In this document: positions 12,291 to 24,807 of the stretch, one piece after another
How the letters are laid out: the number at the start of each line of letters is the position of its first letter
Position numbering within the stretch: position 1 is the first letter of the stretch
Assembly (NCBI RefSeq): GCF_000283155.1
Contig: NW_004454163.1
Coordinates: forward strand, 2,088,185-2,152,184
Source: Ceratotherium simum simum
Lineage: Eukaryota > Chordata > Mammalia > Perissodactyla > Rhinocerotidae
Reading direction: 5' to 3'
DNA: 64,000 bases
The notes under the pieces: generated by a model
Told to the model about the DNA's origin: nothing
Database searches by the model: none
Seen by the model: only the letters and a program-made list of their open reading frames with translations
Translations under genes and position numbers: made by a program

Positions 12291-13145
12291 AAATACCTTC
12301 TGTCAGCCTTGTTAGAGATTCTGAAGCTTTATCAGACCTTTTTTATGGATATGCCTCCTCTATGCTTCTTATTCCCTCTTAGGTGGGAATTCTTAAGAGT
12401 TTGTGCCTTCTCTAGATCCCACACAGCTAGTTTGGGTGCTGACAGCCTCCTGTTTGTTTGCTTTCTATGGGCAGTGTTAAATGCTCAAATTTGTGAACTT
12501 TCTCCTAATCTTTCAGAGTCAGGCCAGCTTTCTGCGCATGCTCACTAATCATCTGCAAAGGCTTGCTCTCACTGCCGTTGGAGATGCACAGTGAGCTGGC
12601 CACAGGTTTGGGGAGTGTGTATGTGATGCACATGAGCATTGGGGCCACCCTTGGGCCATCTTGGGGGTACCATAGACAGGGAATCCCCAGTGGCTTGTGG
12701 GTGGGCTTACTGATGGAGTCTCCAAGGCAGTTAGTAGGATCCATGTCCATTTAATGCCCTGGCTGCTGTTCTCCCAGCTGCTTGCCACCCCCTAGTCATG
12801 CACCACACCTCAATGTCCTGGTTGAAATGAGAAAGAAGTAGGTCTCTTTGGCAGCATCTCTCACAGCTGGGGAAGCTGAGCATTCAATCACATGCTCTCA
12901 CTCTCTCCCAAGGGAGAAATCAGAGGCCAAGAATTTCTCTCTTGGCACTGAGCTGTGCCATCTTGAGGGAAAAGTGATGCAGATAAAATGAAACTGTTTC
13001 TCTGACCTTCTTCAATGCATCCAATCTCAGATTGTTTTTCTTCCAACGGTGTGCTGGAACTTCTCACCTGGACTCCAGGACTCCCCTAAAGGCACTCTTA
13101 CAGTTGACTGATTGTCAAAATTGATGTTCTTTGGGGGAAAATGGT

Positions 13146-14265
13146 AGAAAATTCCTATTTCTTCATTTTGATGATTTTCATCTTTTCATTAGTCCAAATA
13201 TTCATTTTTGTCAGACAATACAATCCATGTGGGTAAAATTTTCTGACTCTGAAGCACCAGTTTCTTAGCAACCAGTCAGTGAAAGATTCTTTGATATCCA
13301 TTGAGATGTACATCAATAGCTTAAAGTTTCTTAAAATAAAGAACAGATAATGCATGATAAATGTTATTAAAACATATTTTACAGTGTAATGATTAATCTC
13401 TAAGACAAGCAAATCTTTTGTCATAAAGGGATGCTATCTCTCCTCAAGTTGATTTATTTCTGATCCAGTGCTGCTTTATTTCTGATTGAGCCAAATCCAA
13501 ACACTTTTGAAAAACATTTGGGATTTCTCCTGTAGCCTTTAAAATTGCTTATCCTTGCTGCTCTTTAAAAGTATAAAACTTGAAGACCCAATCGGAGGGA
13601 CTACACTTTCTAGAATTTGCCTAACTTGATATTAAGGAACTAGTTTAATACTGGATTAGAAATAGTTTGTTGGGTAGAATATTGAAACAAAAATAGTCAA
13701 AGCAAGGAGGAAGAAATCACCCATCTTCACCTAGTTTCCTGAAAGGTAAAGAGAATTAGTAAGCATTTTTACAAAAGAGACAAAATGTGGCTATGGAGTC
13801 TCAAACATCAGAAAAAGAGAAGGGAAGTGAGAAAAAATCTAAGATATTGCACCTTAACTTTGCTATAGTGCTCATTAGAATTTTACTGCTAATTGCTGAA
13901 TGATAAGGTTGTTTTCAGTCTGGATAGAGTGGAACACTGGCTCAGTGAAGCTAGTACATTTGTTCCACTTTGCATATTTTCAGAATATTTTAGAGAACAT
14001 AAAAATGGCTCTTCGTATCATAATATTGCCAATTCTAAGAAAGCACTTGTTCCTCTAGTACTGTTGCTTTGACTTGTAATTGAATAGTTTGTTACTGTCT
14101 TCATCTACTCATCACCTGCTATCACCTTGACTGTACAATACCTCGATGATTGTTTTAAAGAAAGAAAAACAATGGTAGAACAATATGACAAAATGGTTAT
14201 TATCCTCTAATATCTATTCTTTCCTTTTTACTTGAACTCTATGTGGGCTTAATAGGATTATATTT
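13146..14265. other. Unassigned AT-rich sequence
   Basis: No gene, RNA gene or named repeat is recognisable. The short minus frame at 13155-13424 lacks codon structure or a known motif. Confidence 0.5.
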
Positions 14266-14600
14266 CCAAATATAATTGCAGCTAAATATGGCCATGTGAC
14301 TAAATTCTGGCCAGTGAGATATAATCAGAAGTTTCTTTGGCGGTGTCTAGGGTACCCACCGTGAGAGATGATTTGTGTGCACACTTTGTCCCTCTTATAA
14401 ATCATTTCCTTCATCTTCATACAAATGCTACCCTCTTGAGCCGTGACAACAAGGGCCACACTCCAGAGATGGAGGAGTCTGGATCATGAAGAACCGAGTG
14501 GGACAATGCTGCCAACTTAGTCCTGCATGTTGACCTCTGGGCTTTTGGATTAGTGGAAACAAACTTCAAAATTGCATATGCCACCATTATTTTCATTGAA
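14266..14600 (+). repeat. Old interspersed repeat, probably LTR-derived
   Basis: 'gccatgtgactaaattctgg' followed by 'ccagtgagatataatcagaa' is a motif pair found in a common mammalian repeat. The same motif order appears at 16000-16395. I cannot give the family with certainty. Confidence 0.4.
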
Positions 14601-15999
14601 TATAAGTCTGATAAAGATTTTATTGACTCGAATTAGTACTGTTCATTTTAGAATCTGTAAACGTAGGCTTAGTGGAAGTGTTTATGACAATGGTAGCAAC
14701 GACTCAGATTATGAAGGCTGAGTTGCTTGTTATTCATGTCATGCCATGGAAAAAGTTTTAGCCAAGTGTTCTCCATTGCAATTTGGAAGCCAGACCATTT
14801 GCTGACCCCTGGAAAATAGTATTCCCACCATTTCAAAGAATGTTGTTACTGCTCTCAACAAAATGCTTTGAGAGATGAACTCAGGTCAGAGCTATCCAGG
14901 CCACAAGCTGGGTAGAAAGGGGATTAGGTACATTATAGGAAGCACTTTCTGCCTTAGCCAGGGAGGGGAATTGACAGGAAGACCCATAATTTGCAGTCTT
15001 GAAGGACTGAAAAGGCCAACTGCTTTTATACTCAAAACTGGACCAGTTAAGTAGTGGCTTCAAAATGGCAGACTTCACAAGAAATACTACTAGTGTCCTT
15101 CTGCAAAAGATTGCAAGCCTAATGGCAGATTTGTGTCAAGAGGGTTTTCTTCCCCTTCTATGACATTATTTCAGATAGTGTCACGATAACAAGCACTAAT
15201 TGAGAGGAATGAGGATGGATAAAGTTCTTTACGTAAAATACCAGGGACTTCAAAGTTAAAAACTAGGTTTAAACAAGATATTCTGCTAAGGGAACATGAA
15301 TATGAAATTGACTGGAAACAAATAAATAAGACTCTTACAGAGTCATTGAATAGATTATATTGCTACAGAAAACACGAGACAGACTGGACTGCAAACGTCA
15401 GTAAATATTCTACCCAACAGCCATCTCAGGACTCACAAAGCTGTACCAACAGAAGGTGGGCTCCGAAATCTGTGCAGTGCCCAAGAAGGACATATTTTCT
15501 GATGCCCACCATAGATGTGGCTATGAGGAATAAAGAATAATAAAGAACCACTCTGAGGACACAGAAGGGGCTCAGAAGACAATGAAAAATGGGATTCTTC
15601 CCAGAGAGTACAATCAGGGCTACCAGATGTGCTAGTAAAGGAATTTACACCTCTGTCAGAGGAAGGAGTGTTCATTATCCCTACCTAATGGAATTCTATG
15701 ATTGCCATGGCCTCTCAATGACTGTCTGTTTTTACTGTGGTTTCCTGCCTGTATTTCACCATTGTATATGTACACCTGGTGGAAAAGACAGCACCACGCA
15801 ATGAGAGATACTGGATTTTGAACTGGCTATAGAAGTTGGAGGAGATTTTAGGGTTTTTCACTTTGGGGAAGAAGTGAAATTTTCTGTGTGTAGGAAAAAT
15901 AGTAAACACGGATATTTAGGAGGCCAAAGAGGAGGCCAGGAGAAGTGAGTAGTATCTAAACCTCAGATATTAGTCTTCTCTTTTTTGGGGGAATAGAAT
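14601..15999. other. Unassigned sequence
   Basis: Contains several short open frames on both strands around 15346-15909, none with recognisable protein motifs. I see no splice-flanked exon. Confidence 0.45.
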
Positions 16000-16395
16000 T
16001 TACAACTAGGCACATTTCTCAACCTCCTTTTTAGTTAGGAGTGGTTATATAACTAAGTTCTAGTGAACAGGATGTAAGCAGATGGGCTTCCGGGCCCTTA
16101 AGAGGCAGGTGGGGTGTGCCATTTGCTTTTTTCCCCTCCCTTTTTCTCCTTCCTTCTGGTTGGAAGGCAGATGCGCTATATAGGCCTGAGGCATCCTCCT
16201 TGGAACATGAAGTGATCTTGAGATATAGGCCACATACACATCAATGTAAAAGATACACGAACCCATGACATTATAGCCTAGCATATCTGCCATGAAACAC
16301 CTACAATCAATATTTTGCACAAGAAAGAAGTAAACTTTTAACTACTTAAACCATTGTTATTTTGGATTTTCTGTCACTCGTAGCCAAATGTAATA
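16000..16395 (+). repeat. Old interspersed repeat, related to 14266-14600
   Basis: 'ataactaagttctagtgaac' and 'aggatgtaagcagatgggct' match the motif order of the copy at 14266. 'aaagaagtaaacttttaact' and 'taaaccattgttattttgg' resemble the closing part of the same family. No coding content. Confidence 0.4.
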
Positions 16396-17421
16396 CAATA
16401 ATTACTTTAATTCAAAATTTAGCAAATATAAATGAAATGTAACTCAATTAGGAATACTTACATCTTCAAGTAACAGAAAACCCAAGTAACAGTATATTAA
16501 TTATTAAAAAGAGTTTGTTTCTTTCATGGAACAAGTCCTAGTAGGAGATGATTGGTTAAGACTCAGCTAGACCAACATCCCTTCAAGGTCCTAAACTCTC
16601 CCTTTATTTCTGCTCCTTTATCCTTAGTGTGTTGGCATTTTTTACTTATTTTCGTACTTTATGACTAGAAGAAGGCTACCTCAGTTCCAGATCTCATAAT
16701 TCTTTTAAGGCAGAAAGGAGGATGAAAAGATATTAGTTTTGTTTGGTCCTTTTATCAGGAAAGCAGCATACCAGCAACCTTTCCATGAAATTTCATAGTT
16801 CTGAACTGGGTGTCACCATCACCCTATGAGGTACAGAAAATGGGAAGAATCTGGAGCTCTGGCTTCCACAATGGGACCAACTGAGGGACAAGTGCTTGGG
16901 AAGGTTTGCTCCCACCATGTGCCAGTTTATTTCCAGTATACTAGTCCTCCAACTAGAAGAGGACTTTGATGCATGTACTGTGGACTTTGCTCAGATTTAT
17001 TTCATAATCTCTTATAAGTAAATTAACTGATTTAAAGAAATGACAAATTCAAAATATGTCTTATATATATAGTTAATTAAATGAACAAAAATAAAAATAT
17101 TGAGAGTATGAGAACATATTGTTTCATCATTTAAAGATAAATCATCATAGCAATATAAAAGTACCCAAATTAAGTGGCACTATACCATAATGGATCAATT
17201 CATTTATGTAGAACAAAAGTAGAAATTATATAAAAGTGTATGGAATAGTCACATCAATTATGTTAAAGTATTACTAATATTGATAATGTAATTATGGACA
17301 GATGACTGTTGGATAGTTTTTAAGCTTTAACAACATGCTTTTGCTTTACTCTATAAGAAGATGTTATTAATTTCATGTGAAAAATATGAAAGCCTTTTCA
17401 GTGACACTCACATGTTTATGC
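16396..17421. other. Unassigned AT-rich sequence
   Basis: No gene or named repeat can be supported. 17040-17300 is especially A+T-rich. Confidence 0.5.
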
Positions 17422-17429
17422 ATAAGACT

Positions 17430-17623
17430 TTTTTTTACTGAGGAAGATTTACCCTAAGTTAACATCCATTGCCAATCTTTCTCTATTTTTTCTTTTTACA
17501 TGAGCTGCCACCACAGCATGGCTGCCAACAGACAAGAGGTGTAGGTCCGTGCCTGAGATCCGAACCCGTGCTGCTGAAGTGGAGCATGCCAAACTTAACC
17601 ACTAGGCTACTGAGGCTGGCCCC
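17430..17623 (-). mobile_element. ERE SINE (reverse), older copy
   Basis: T-run, then 'gaggaagatttaccctaagt', 'gccaccacagcatggctgcc', 'gatccgaacccgtgctgctg' and the terminal 'ggctggcccc'. It is flanked by ATAAGACT at 17422-17429 and 17624-17631. More diverged than the copy at 9770, so probably inserted earlier. Confidence 0.92.
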
Positions 17624-17631
17624 ATAAGACT

Positions 17632-18175
17632 GTTTTCTAGCGAAATATTTTCCATTATTAGCTGATCATTGAGTGTTAGAAAATTCACTCTTTATTTTAT
17701 TATCCTTGGGAGATCAAAGACATGTAATTTTTCATTTTAGATTGGATACATTCTGAGTTAGTTTAGTAGCAAGAGACATTCCTTGGTATAACAAAAATTC
17801 ATGAAAACAAAACATTTTATGTCCACATTTATTGACACTTTACACTTGTTTTCTTATATAAATTTGAAAAATAAAACTTTAGGAAACCTATATAATTGAT
17901 GGCAGTTGCCTACTGAGAGGCGATTGTGGTGGTAAGGATATCTTGGCACAATCGTAATCGTAGACAAGCCATAGAAAATACGGGCTCTGGCATGTAAGAT
18001 GAATAGGATAGAGAAATAACTAGTGTGCAAACATGTGGTTCATGGTTTCCTGTCAGATGTCTCCTCTTATTTTTTCTCTGTATCATTGTGTCTACAATGT
18101 GGGTGGGCATATGTGTGTGTGTAACTATTAGTTTCCATCACAAGTGATCGCTCAGAATTTTACTCTCCTTTCCAG
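17632..18175. other. Unassigned AT-rich sequence
   Basis: Nothing recognised apart from the pyrimidine tract at 18157-18175 that belongs to the candidate splice acceptor described in the next entry. Confidence 0.4.
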
Positions 18176-18220
18176 TCTTCATTGATTGAGAAGGAAAATA
18201 AAGTCCTGCTGGAAAAAATG
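18176..18220 (+). other. Candidate 45-nt in-frame exon, coiled-coil-like
   Basis: A pyrimidine-rich tract ending in 'tactctcctttccag' precedes it, and 'gtgagt' follows directly, close to the consensus donor. The 45 bases are a multiple of three and open in one frame, reading SSLIEKENKVLLEKM. This is rich in charged and leucine residues, as in a coiled coil. It is not inside a repeat I recognise. Fifteen open codons are expected by chance about half the time and pseudo-exons are common in this much DNA, so the support is the splice signals only. I do not recognise a parent gene. Confidence 0.3.
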
Positions 18221-20494
18221 GTGAGTGTTCCTGCCCAGATTTTTTCTCCTAGTAGCTCAAGAGAGAAGCCACAAATTTTGCTAACACTGAAAAGGATGCC
18301 CAATTTTAGGTATTCATAAAATATTATTTTATTTTCTTTACTGACTAACTACTAAATATTACTCTAGAAATAAAATAATTCAATCACTGCAATGGTTAAG
18401 GAGAGCCAGAGAAAGGTTTTTTTTCTTTGCTTCTGTATGTTCATCTGGTAAAATTAGTCAAACATATCAAAATGACAAGTTTTCATTCTTTCCTTCCCAT
18501 AGCTTTGAGGCAATGAAACAAAAAGGATCTAAAGAGGAAATGGGAGATTTGTTTAGCCTAACTGGTTTACTTCTTGTCATGCAATTAAATATTGAAGTTG
18601 TTGAACAGAGACTTTGCATTTCCACTGCTAGAGTGTTCCTGAGAGGGCAGGCAGAGTCTGAAATGAGGGGGAAAAGAGAAAGGAAGAGAAAAATTGCTCA
18701 TGTAAATATTTTTCACTTGCAGTTCTGCTTTGTCCTAAGAAATTTAAAATCATTATCAAATAACCCAATTTTCCAAAAAAACCCCCAAAAATCTTGGATA
18801 AATATAACAACACGAAGTATCACCAAAGGATAGAATTCTGCAGTGGTAGATATTTTTACTTTAATGTGGGATAAATATATATAAAAAATTTCCATAATTC
18901 TCTGATGGTTAAGCTGAAGAAATGCTAAAAATTTCACACCGTCCTGCAATAGCCTATTGGCCATTTCTCACCCCAGTCCCACCTTTAAGAATTACCATAA
19001 CAATTTAAAGAATTTAGAAGTAAATAGAGTATCTCCCCTGCCCAGCTGACACCAGTAGTGCTTTGAAAGGATTTCATAGTTATGGGAACAGATTGAGCTG
19101 GCTTTTGCTTGTCCATCAGATTACTGGTAAGAGATGGCTGGCACCATCTAGCTGCACACATATATGATAATGTTAACTTTGAGATCTTGGGCCAATGTAA
19201 GCACTCGAATAACATCCAAAGAGAATTGGGACCATCTTAGCATTAACATAGGAGCCGCCCCATGAAATTAAATGTAAATATATATATTGTTAGCTTGAAT
19301 TATAGCAGGGAAGTTTTGTTGTTGTTGTTTTTAAATTTTCTAAAGTCTTAAGTGAGCATGGGCAAAATATCAATTGTATATTTTTCCTCAAGCTGAGCAA
19401 TAACTCGTTTTGTTATAAATGCAATTTTCTTCCATGAACTACTGTTCATGACTATATGCGCACAAATACAAATGTTCTATAATCTTAAAATTCTCCTGGT
19501 TACAGTAAATGTATTTTTCCTAGGCTAATGTTTCCAGAATACCTCCTAAATCTTTGCAAACTGTTACAATATTTTATGTTTTAACATTCTGTAAGTTCTA
19601 GTCGTTTTAGAAAAAAATGAAAGATTTTTGCACTTCTCCTGTGTAACTAGGAGAAGAATAAGGTACCAAAAAAATATATGGCAGGTTAATTCCTTTGAAT
19701 CAGCCATTTAATGACAATTTGTTGTAGATTTCAATTGTATATAATGTTGTATTTGCTATTCTTCCAATATTAAAACATTTATTTTCCTTATAAGCATAAT
19801 GGGCATATCAGAGTAAAATAGAAATACAGAAAAAAAACCCCCAAATATACAGACTATTCCTCTTGGGTAAAATGAAATGTAACACAGATGTCCAGTGGCT
19901 GTTTTTATTCATGACACAGGAATGCACTAAGCTAGTAGTTCACATGGAAAGATATGGTTCAAGAAAGGAGGGTATTTCACTAGGATAAATAGCCTACCTC
20001 TGAGTGAATAGAAAATCCCACAACAGAAACTTGGCAGGAGTTTGCTGGTAATGAGTTAGCTCATTTGAGAAAGGGATTTAGCATTGTTTCTTTTGCAGGA
20101 GATGAATGATTAAAATACTCCCTACACCAGGTGCTCTATGGTGCTCTTGACCTTCATCACCATCTATGTTTGCAGGTGTTCCTTCAGTGTTATAGGGATA
20201 AACTCTGTCTTTCATGTCTCCATGAGGTGTAATTTTAGTGGCATCCCTTGTGGATGAGTGCAGTCATTTCTCTTGCCATTACAGCTAAATTTTCAACAAG
20301 AGGCTCCAGAAATCTCATCCATAAAGTTTGGATATGTATCAAGGGAACTGGAAGAGATGTTAGCATTTGTGTATAATGTGCATTATGAATACGGGGCTGT
20401 AACCTGATAGTTGCTTTCAGGTGGACGTACAGAGAGAATTTAAATTTAATGGGATATGGTAATACTATATCCAATTTCTTATGGTAAGTTTAAA
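18221..20494. other. Unassigned AT-rich sequence
   Basis: Short frames on both strands (18513-18964, 20235-20474) show no protein family features. No RNA gene or named repeat is evident. Confidence 0.45.
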
Positions 20495-20507
20495 AATAAA
20501 GAATGGG

Positions 20508-20769
20508 TTGGGGCTGGCCTGGTGGCGTAGTGGTTAAGTTCGCACATTCCACTTCAGCGGCCTGGGGTTCGTTCATTGAGATCCCGGGTGTGGACCTACA
20601 CACCACTCACCAAGTCATGCTGTGGTGGCATCCCGCATACAAAATAGAGGAAGATGGGCATGGATGTTAGCTCAGGGACAATCTTCCTCAGCAAAAAGAG
20701 GAAGATTGGCAACAGATGTTAGCTCAGGGCCACTCTTCCTCACAAAATAATAATAATAATAATAATAAT
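20508..20769 (+). mobile_element. ERE SINE with duplicated 3' module and (AAT)n tail
   Basis: Starts 'ggggctggcctggtggcgta', carries 'catgctgtggtggcatccc', then two successive copies of the module 'gaggaagat...atgttagctcaggg...cttcctca', and ends in AAT repeats (about 20747-20774). It is flanked by AATAAAGAATGGG at 20495-20507 and 20770-20782, a perfect 13-bp duplication. Confidence 0.95.
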
Positions 20770-21117
20770 AATAAAGAATGGGAAAAATAGAATAATTTTA
20801 TTATTTGAACAACATTGCCTTTAGTTTAGAATCTGAATTACAGTTATAAGCTCATGTGTTGATACACTAAAAAGATATAACTCAGTATATTCCCTATTAT
20901 GGTTGTGCCATGAAAGAGGTAGAATAGAAAAGGGAGAGCAGATTGTCAAGAAAAACCACGGGATGATTATTGTACCATTGCCGCTGGAACAGAGAAAGAA
21001 AAGCTCTTTCCCCATGATCTGTGACTTTGCCTCTAATGCTGAACAGCAAGCAATAGGGAAAAAATACTACAGATAGAGTAAATCCAAACCTGTTGGTTTA
21101 TCTTTGTTATTTACCTA

Positions 21118-21282
21118 TTATTTGTCTATCTGTCTATCTATCTGCCTACCTATCTATCTACATATCTATCATCTATCTATCTACCTACGTATCTATCATG
21201 TGTCTATCTGCCTATCTATCTATCTACATATCTATCATCTGTCTATCTATCTACCTACCTACCTACCTACCTATGTATCTTA
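21118..21282 (+). repeat. Compound (TCTA)n / (CTAC)n microsatellite
   Basis: About 165 bases of TCTA, TCTG, CTAC and CTGC units with an internal longer period: the block 'tctgcctatctatctatcta' recurs. The plus frame across it is low-complexity protein and not a gene. Confidence 0.95.
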
Positions 21283-22489
21283 AGAAAGCTCTAGTATTGC
21301 AAAATAGGGGTTAATATTAGAGAGGTTACATGGGTTTACAGAAGCTAATATATACTACTTTTCTGAGTTGTAACTTTCACATTTTTTCTTCCATATCTGA
21401 CTTTGGTAATTCTGGGTATTAATTCCCGTGGGTGTTACTGAATCATTTGATTAATTTGGGGAATTAAAGTAGAGTGATACCATGGTAACATGAAGATACT
21501 TGGGCTTCTGCAATACTGTAATCAAGGACTTGAAAGCACATAAAGAAATTCCGTTAGGGGGTCCAAACAAAAAGGCTAGGAGAAGATTTTAAGCCAAACT
21601 TTGAAAAACAGCATTTGTCTTTATCTTTTAACACTGTATCTTATGAAGGTATTGGGACTCTGTTTTGGATACAATACTCCAGTGTTTAGGGGTTATTTTA
21701 CTTTTCAGTTGGTTAGTGCTCTAGTGATACTCACAGTAGGTACTTCCTGGAACCACATAATCTGGACTCACTTTTAGGATTGTTGGACCAAAAGAGCCAA
21801 AACAAGAAATAAAATGGACAATTCTAAATTCAAATTTAAGTAAAGTACAATACGAAATTTAGAAAGGAAGGAATAAATTTAATTACAACATTGGTTTATG
21901 ATATATTAAAAGAAAAACTTCTATTTTATCATCAAAAAGGACTGAACCTTCCATTTTATCCTCATTCTTTCTTCTGTTTATCAATGTGCATCTTTGGTAT
22001 CCAGAGAGTAGCTGATTCTACATTCTGGAGCCAGCAAAGAAAATAATAAATATATTGAACCTGCGATGTGTTGTTCAAAGAAAGCAAGAATGCTCTCAGA
22101 CATTACTTAAAATTACTAAAGAGGACAAATAGCCCAGCCTGAAGAAAGCTCTGCTAGTGGACAAATATAGATGATTTGTACATCACAAAGGGAAGCAACA
22201 ATTACAGTTGATAAGGATAAGTGGAGTCTTTTGAAAAATTCATGAAAATATAAAGATGCAAAAAAGGTACTATATTAAAAATTATAATAAAAAGTAATTG
22301 GCATGCATATGTAAATTTCCTGATCGATACAAATTATATGAGTCCTAAACGGAAATTTTAAAAGTGTAAGTGGCTTAAAATATAGTTGTGGGCTCTTGTT
22401 TTCTAAAAGGAGATAAAATAAGTGAAAAGATTTATGTAAAATGTTAAAGAAGGGTGATTAAATTTTTTGGCATTTCTCTGTTTCCTTAG
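21283..22489. other. Unassigned AT-rich sequence
   Basis: No gene or named repeat supported. It ends in a pyrimidine-rich tract (about 22473-22489) belonging to the candidate exon that follows. Confidence 0.4.
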
Positions 22490-22660
22490 TATCAAACTAC
22501 TTTGGAATCTTCTACTCGGTTACTCAGCCTGCCAAACTTTGGAATTCTCACCTGTGTCAATGTTAGACAGTGCTTTGGACTGTCACTTGGGCTTCCATTG
22601 GGATGTCTGGGCCCAAGTTCTGGAATAAAAGGACTGTGCTTGAGAGAAAGGTTATACAAG
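22490..22660 (+). other. Candidate 171-nt exon with an open frame
   Basis: Preceded by 'ttctctgtttccttag' and followed by 'gtatga', a plausible acceptor and donor. The length is 57 codons exactly and the first frame is open, beginning YQTTLESSTRLLSLPNFG. The reverse strand is also open over the same interval, which weakens the coding argument. No domain is recognisable and the composition, rich in Leu, Gly and Cys, is not diagnostic. It could be a chance frame or part of an old LTR. Confidence 0.2.
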
Positions 22661-24003
22661 GTATGATCTGGCTCTGAGTGCAATTATCAGGGGTATGTAA
22701 TTTTGCTTTAAGATCGTTTGAAGGAAAAGGAAAATTTTCTAAAATTTGTATTGGGAGGTAGGGAAGAGGCCCTGAGAAACTCTTCTAGTTTCACTCAAAA
22801 ACACGGACCATGTAATGTGCACCACAGAAGACTTTGGGTCTACAAGGTAAATTAGAGTGCCACACAGTGGAAAAAGCACTGTGGTTATGGCATGAAGGGG
22901 AATCATGTGATATTTTGGTGTTTATTGCAAGAGCAATGAAAAATTGTGAGTAATCATGTGTGGAAATTACAATGTTTGGTAAACATTACAGTACTTAGAC
23001 TAAAAGGGCAATGAAATTGGTAAAAATTGAGCTGTTGAAATGCTGTTACTCCTGGATGCAGTGCTAGGGTCCAGCTAGGAGGATACCACCCGTTGGAAGA
23101 GAAATTGAGGCTGTGAAAAGTTTATGTAATAGTAGCTTAATAAGGAGAAATATAATAAAAGTGGTAGCAGAGCCTAGAATACAAAGCCTGCCTTAAGTTT
23201 ACTGGCTAATGCTGAGATATGCAGTCCCAGGGGTGTGAAGCACACAAGGAAGGAAAGGAAACACAAAGTGTTCTAGTACCTTGCGGACCACAGTTTCTCA
23301 AAGAAATCTAGATGGTGGATAAGTAGTCTGTCATGTGGAGGTCTCTGTAGAAGCTACATGGAATCCCTCTGTCTCAGGAAAGACAACTGGGAGAGGGTAG
23401 CACAGGATGGCCAAATCCAACCCCATGAAGTGTTAACCCCCAGCATGTAGGGATTGTATTACCCTTCCCCTCAATCCAACTGCCTAGGAACCCAGAGCCT
23501 CTAGAACTCCAATCCAATTAGACACTGCTGGAATTGCTGAGAACCTTGCCTGGGAGGCATGATGGGAAACTTGCTATATCCCAGGCTGCGTGCCTGGCAA
23601 GTCTGAGACAGTCTGTGTGCTAAGAGTTGAAGCAAGGCAGACAGCACTTATGGCTTTGTTACCATGGAATACACAGGTCCTTTCAAGTCCCAAAACAAGG
23701 AAAATGGCTGTGGTCTAAAAGGCAGAAGCAAGTAGGCAGATCTGGGGTGGTGTTAAGGCTGCTTCCAATAAATGGGGAATCATTATCCTTTATTAGTGTA
23801 ATTTGTAATAAATAACTAAAACAAAGGAAGGAAAAGGAAGTGAAATATTAAATGATGAAATAATAAATGTGGTAATTTTAGGGAGATATAAACATTTAGA
23901 AAGAGATATGTCAAATGTTGGGTGAGTATTCTTGATTAAAGGGAAATTCTATTATATAGTAAAAGAGAAATGAAACATTTACTTTGAAAAAGAAATAAAA
24001 TTC
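22661..24003. other. Unassigned sequence
   Basis: Moderately GC-rich between 23180 and 23780 compared with its surroundings. No coding or repeat signature that I can name. Confidence 0.4.
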
Positions 24004-24807
24004 TGTAGTATGGGGGATCAGAATTATGTCTCCTACCTCAAAATGTATCTCTTTGGCTTGATTATTTTATTTATTTATTTATTTTGTGAGGAAGATCAGC
24101 CCTGAGCTAACATCCATGCCAATCCTCCTCTTTTTGCTGAGGAAGACTGGCCCTGAGCTAACATCTGTGCCTATCTTCCTCCCTTAATATGGGACACCAC
24201 CACAGCGTGGCTTGACAAGCGGTGCCTCTGCTCACACCTGGGATCTGAACCCGGGCCGCCAGCAGCAGAGCGTGCGCACTTAAGGGCTATGCCATGGGGC
24301 CGGCCCCTGGCTTGATTATTTTTAAGGACAAAAGACTGAAAGAAACTTGTACTTTCCCCCTCACTGCCTAAAAGAGTTTAAGATAGAAGGCCTGTCCCTA
24401 GGACTGGCCATCACCGTAGATAACTCTGAGTGAAATAAACTGGGAGGATCCTTGCTAAGCCTGTTTTTATCAAAATTTTCTCTCTGGGGTCACATTGTCT
24501 ATAGATGGCCCAGCAAACATTTGTTCATCAAACATTTGCTTTTCCACCTCCATGTAAATTGCCTTCCACCCCTTTCAAGTCCCAAACCACTACTCCAACA
24601 TCCTCCTTTGTCTTTAGCTGAAGGTGGTATTTAAGGTAGTGGCTTCAGCCATTTTGGTGAATTACTCATTTTTCCTGGATTTCTCCCATGTATACATGTT
24701 ACTAAACTTTGTTTGATTTTTCCCGTGGTATTCTGTCCCATGTCAATTAAATTCTTAGGCCAGCCAGAAGGACCTAGAGGGTAGAGGAATTGTCTTCCTC
24801 GCCTGCA
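24004..24807 (+). mobile_element. Solo LTR of an endogenous retrovirus, split by an ERE
   Basis: Begins TGTAGTATGGGGG at 24004 and ends near 24807. 'ggatttctcccatgtataca' is followed by 'actaaactttgtttg', 'ctgtcccatgtcaatt' and 'cctagagggtagagg', the typical 3' part of an ERV LTR. The ERE at 24069-24307 lies inside it. A similar closing block occurs in reverse at 59231-59789. No internal retroviral genes are seen and no clear flanking duplication was found, so the exact ends are provisional. Confidence 0.6.
24069..24307 (-). mobile_element. ERE SINE inserted in the solo LTR
   Basis: T-rich start (TTTA repeats), two successive modules around 'ccctgagctaacatcc' and 'ccctgagctaacatct', 'accaccacagcgtggcttga', 'gatctgaacccgggccgcc' and the terminal 'ggggccggcccc'. 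It is flanked by TGGCTTGATTATTTT at 24054-24068 and 24308-24322. The LTR text continues directly across the duplication. Confidence 0.96.

Larger units (their letters stand above)
7300..13145 (-). mobile_element. Nearly full-length ancient LINE-1 (L1M type), reverse orientation
   Basis: The plus strand reads as the complement of an L1 from 3' UTR ('acttgacatataacattgtg', near 7321) through ORF2 and part of ORF1 to a 5' UTR ending near 13145. Landmarks in order are the 3' UTR with 'agcccctggcaaccaccatt', the ORF2 C-terminus, the reverse-transcriptase and endonuclease parts, an ORF1 remnant and 5' UTR text including 'gagctgtgccatcttgag'. A TG/TA microsatellite (7786-7846) and an ERE (9770-9977) interrupt it. 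At about 11845-11865 the sequence jumps from the ORF2 leader to the ORF1 N-terminal part, so the ORF1 C-terminal half and spacer are deleted. Confidence 0.9.

Noticed and set aside
7300..13145. Possibility that the L1 ORFs encode a functional protein
   Set aside because: Many stops and frameshifts, a damaged catalytic motif, an ORF1 deletion and an ERE insertion.
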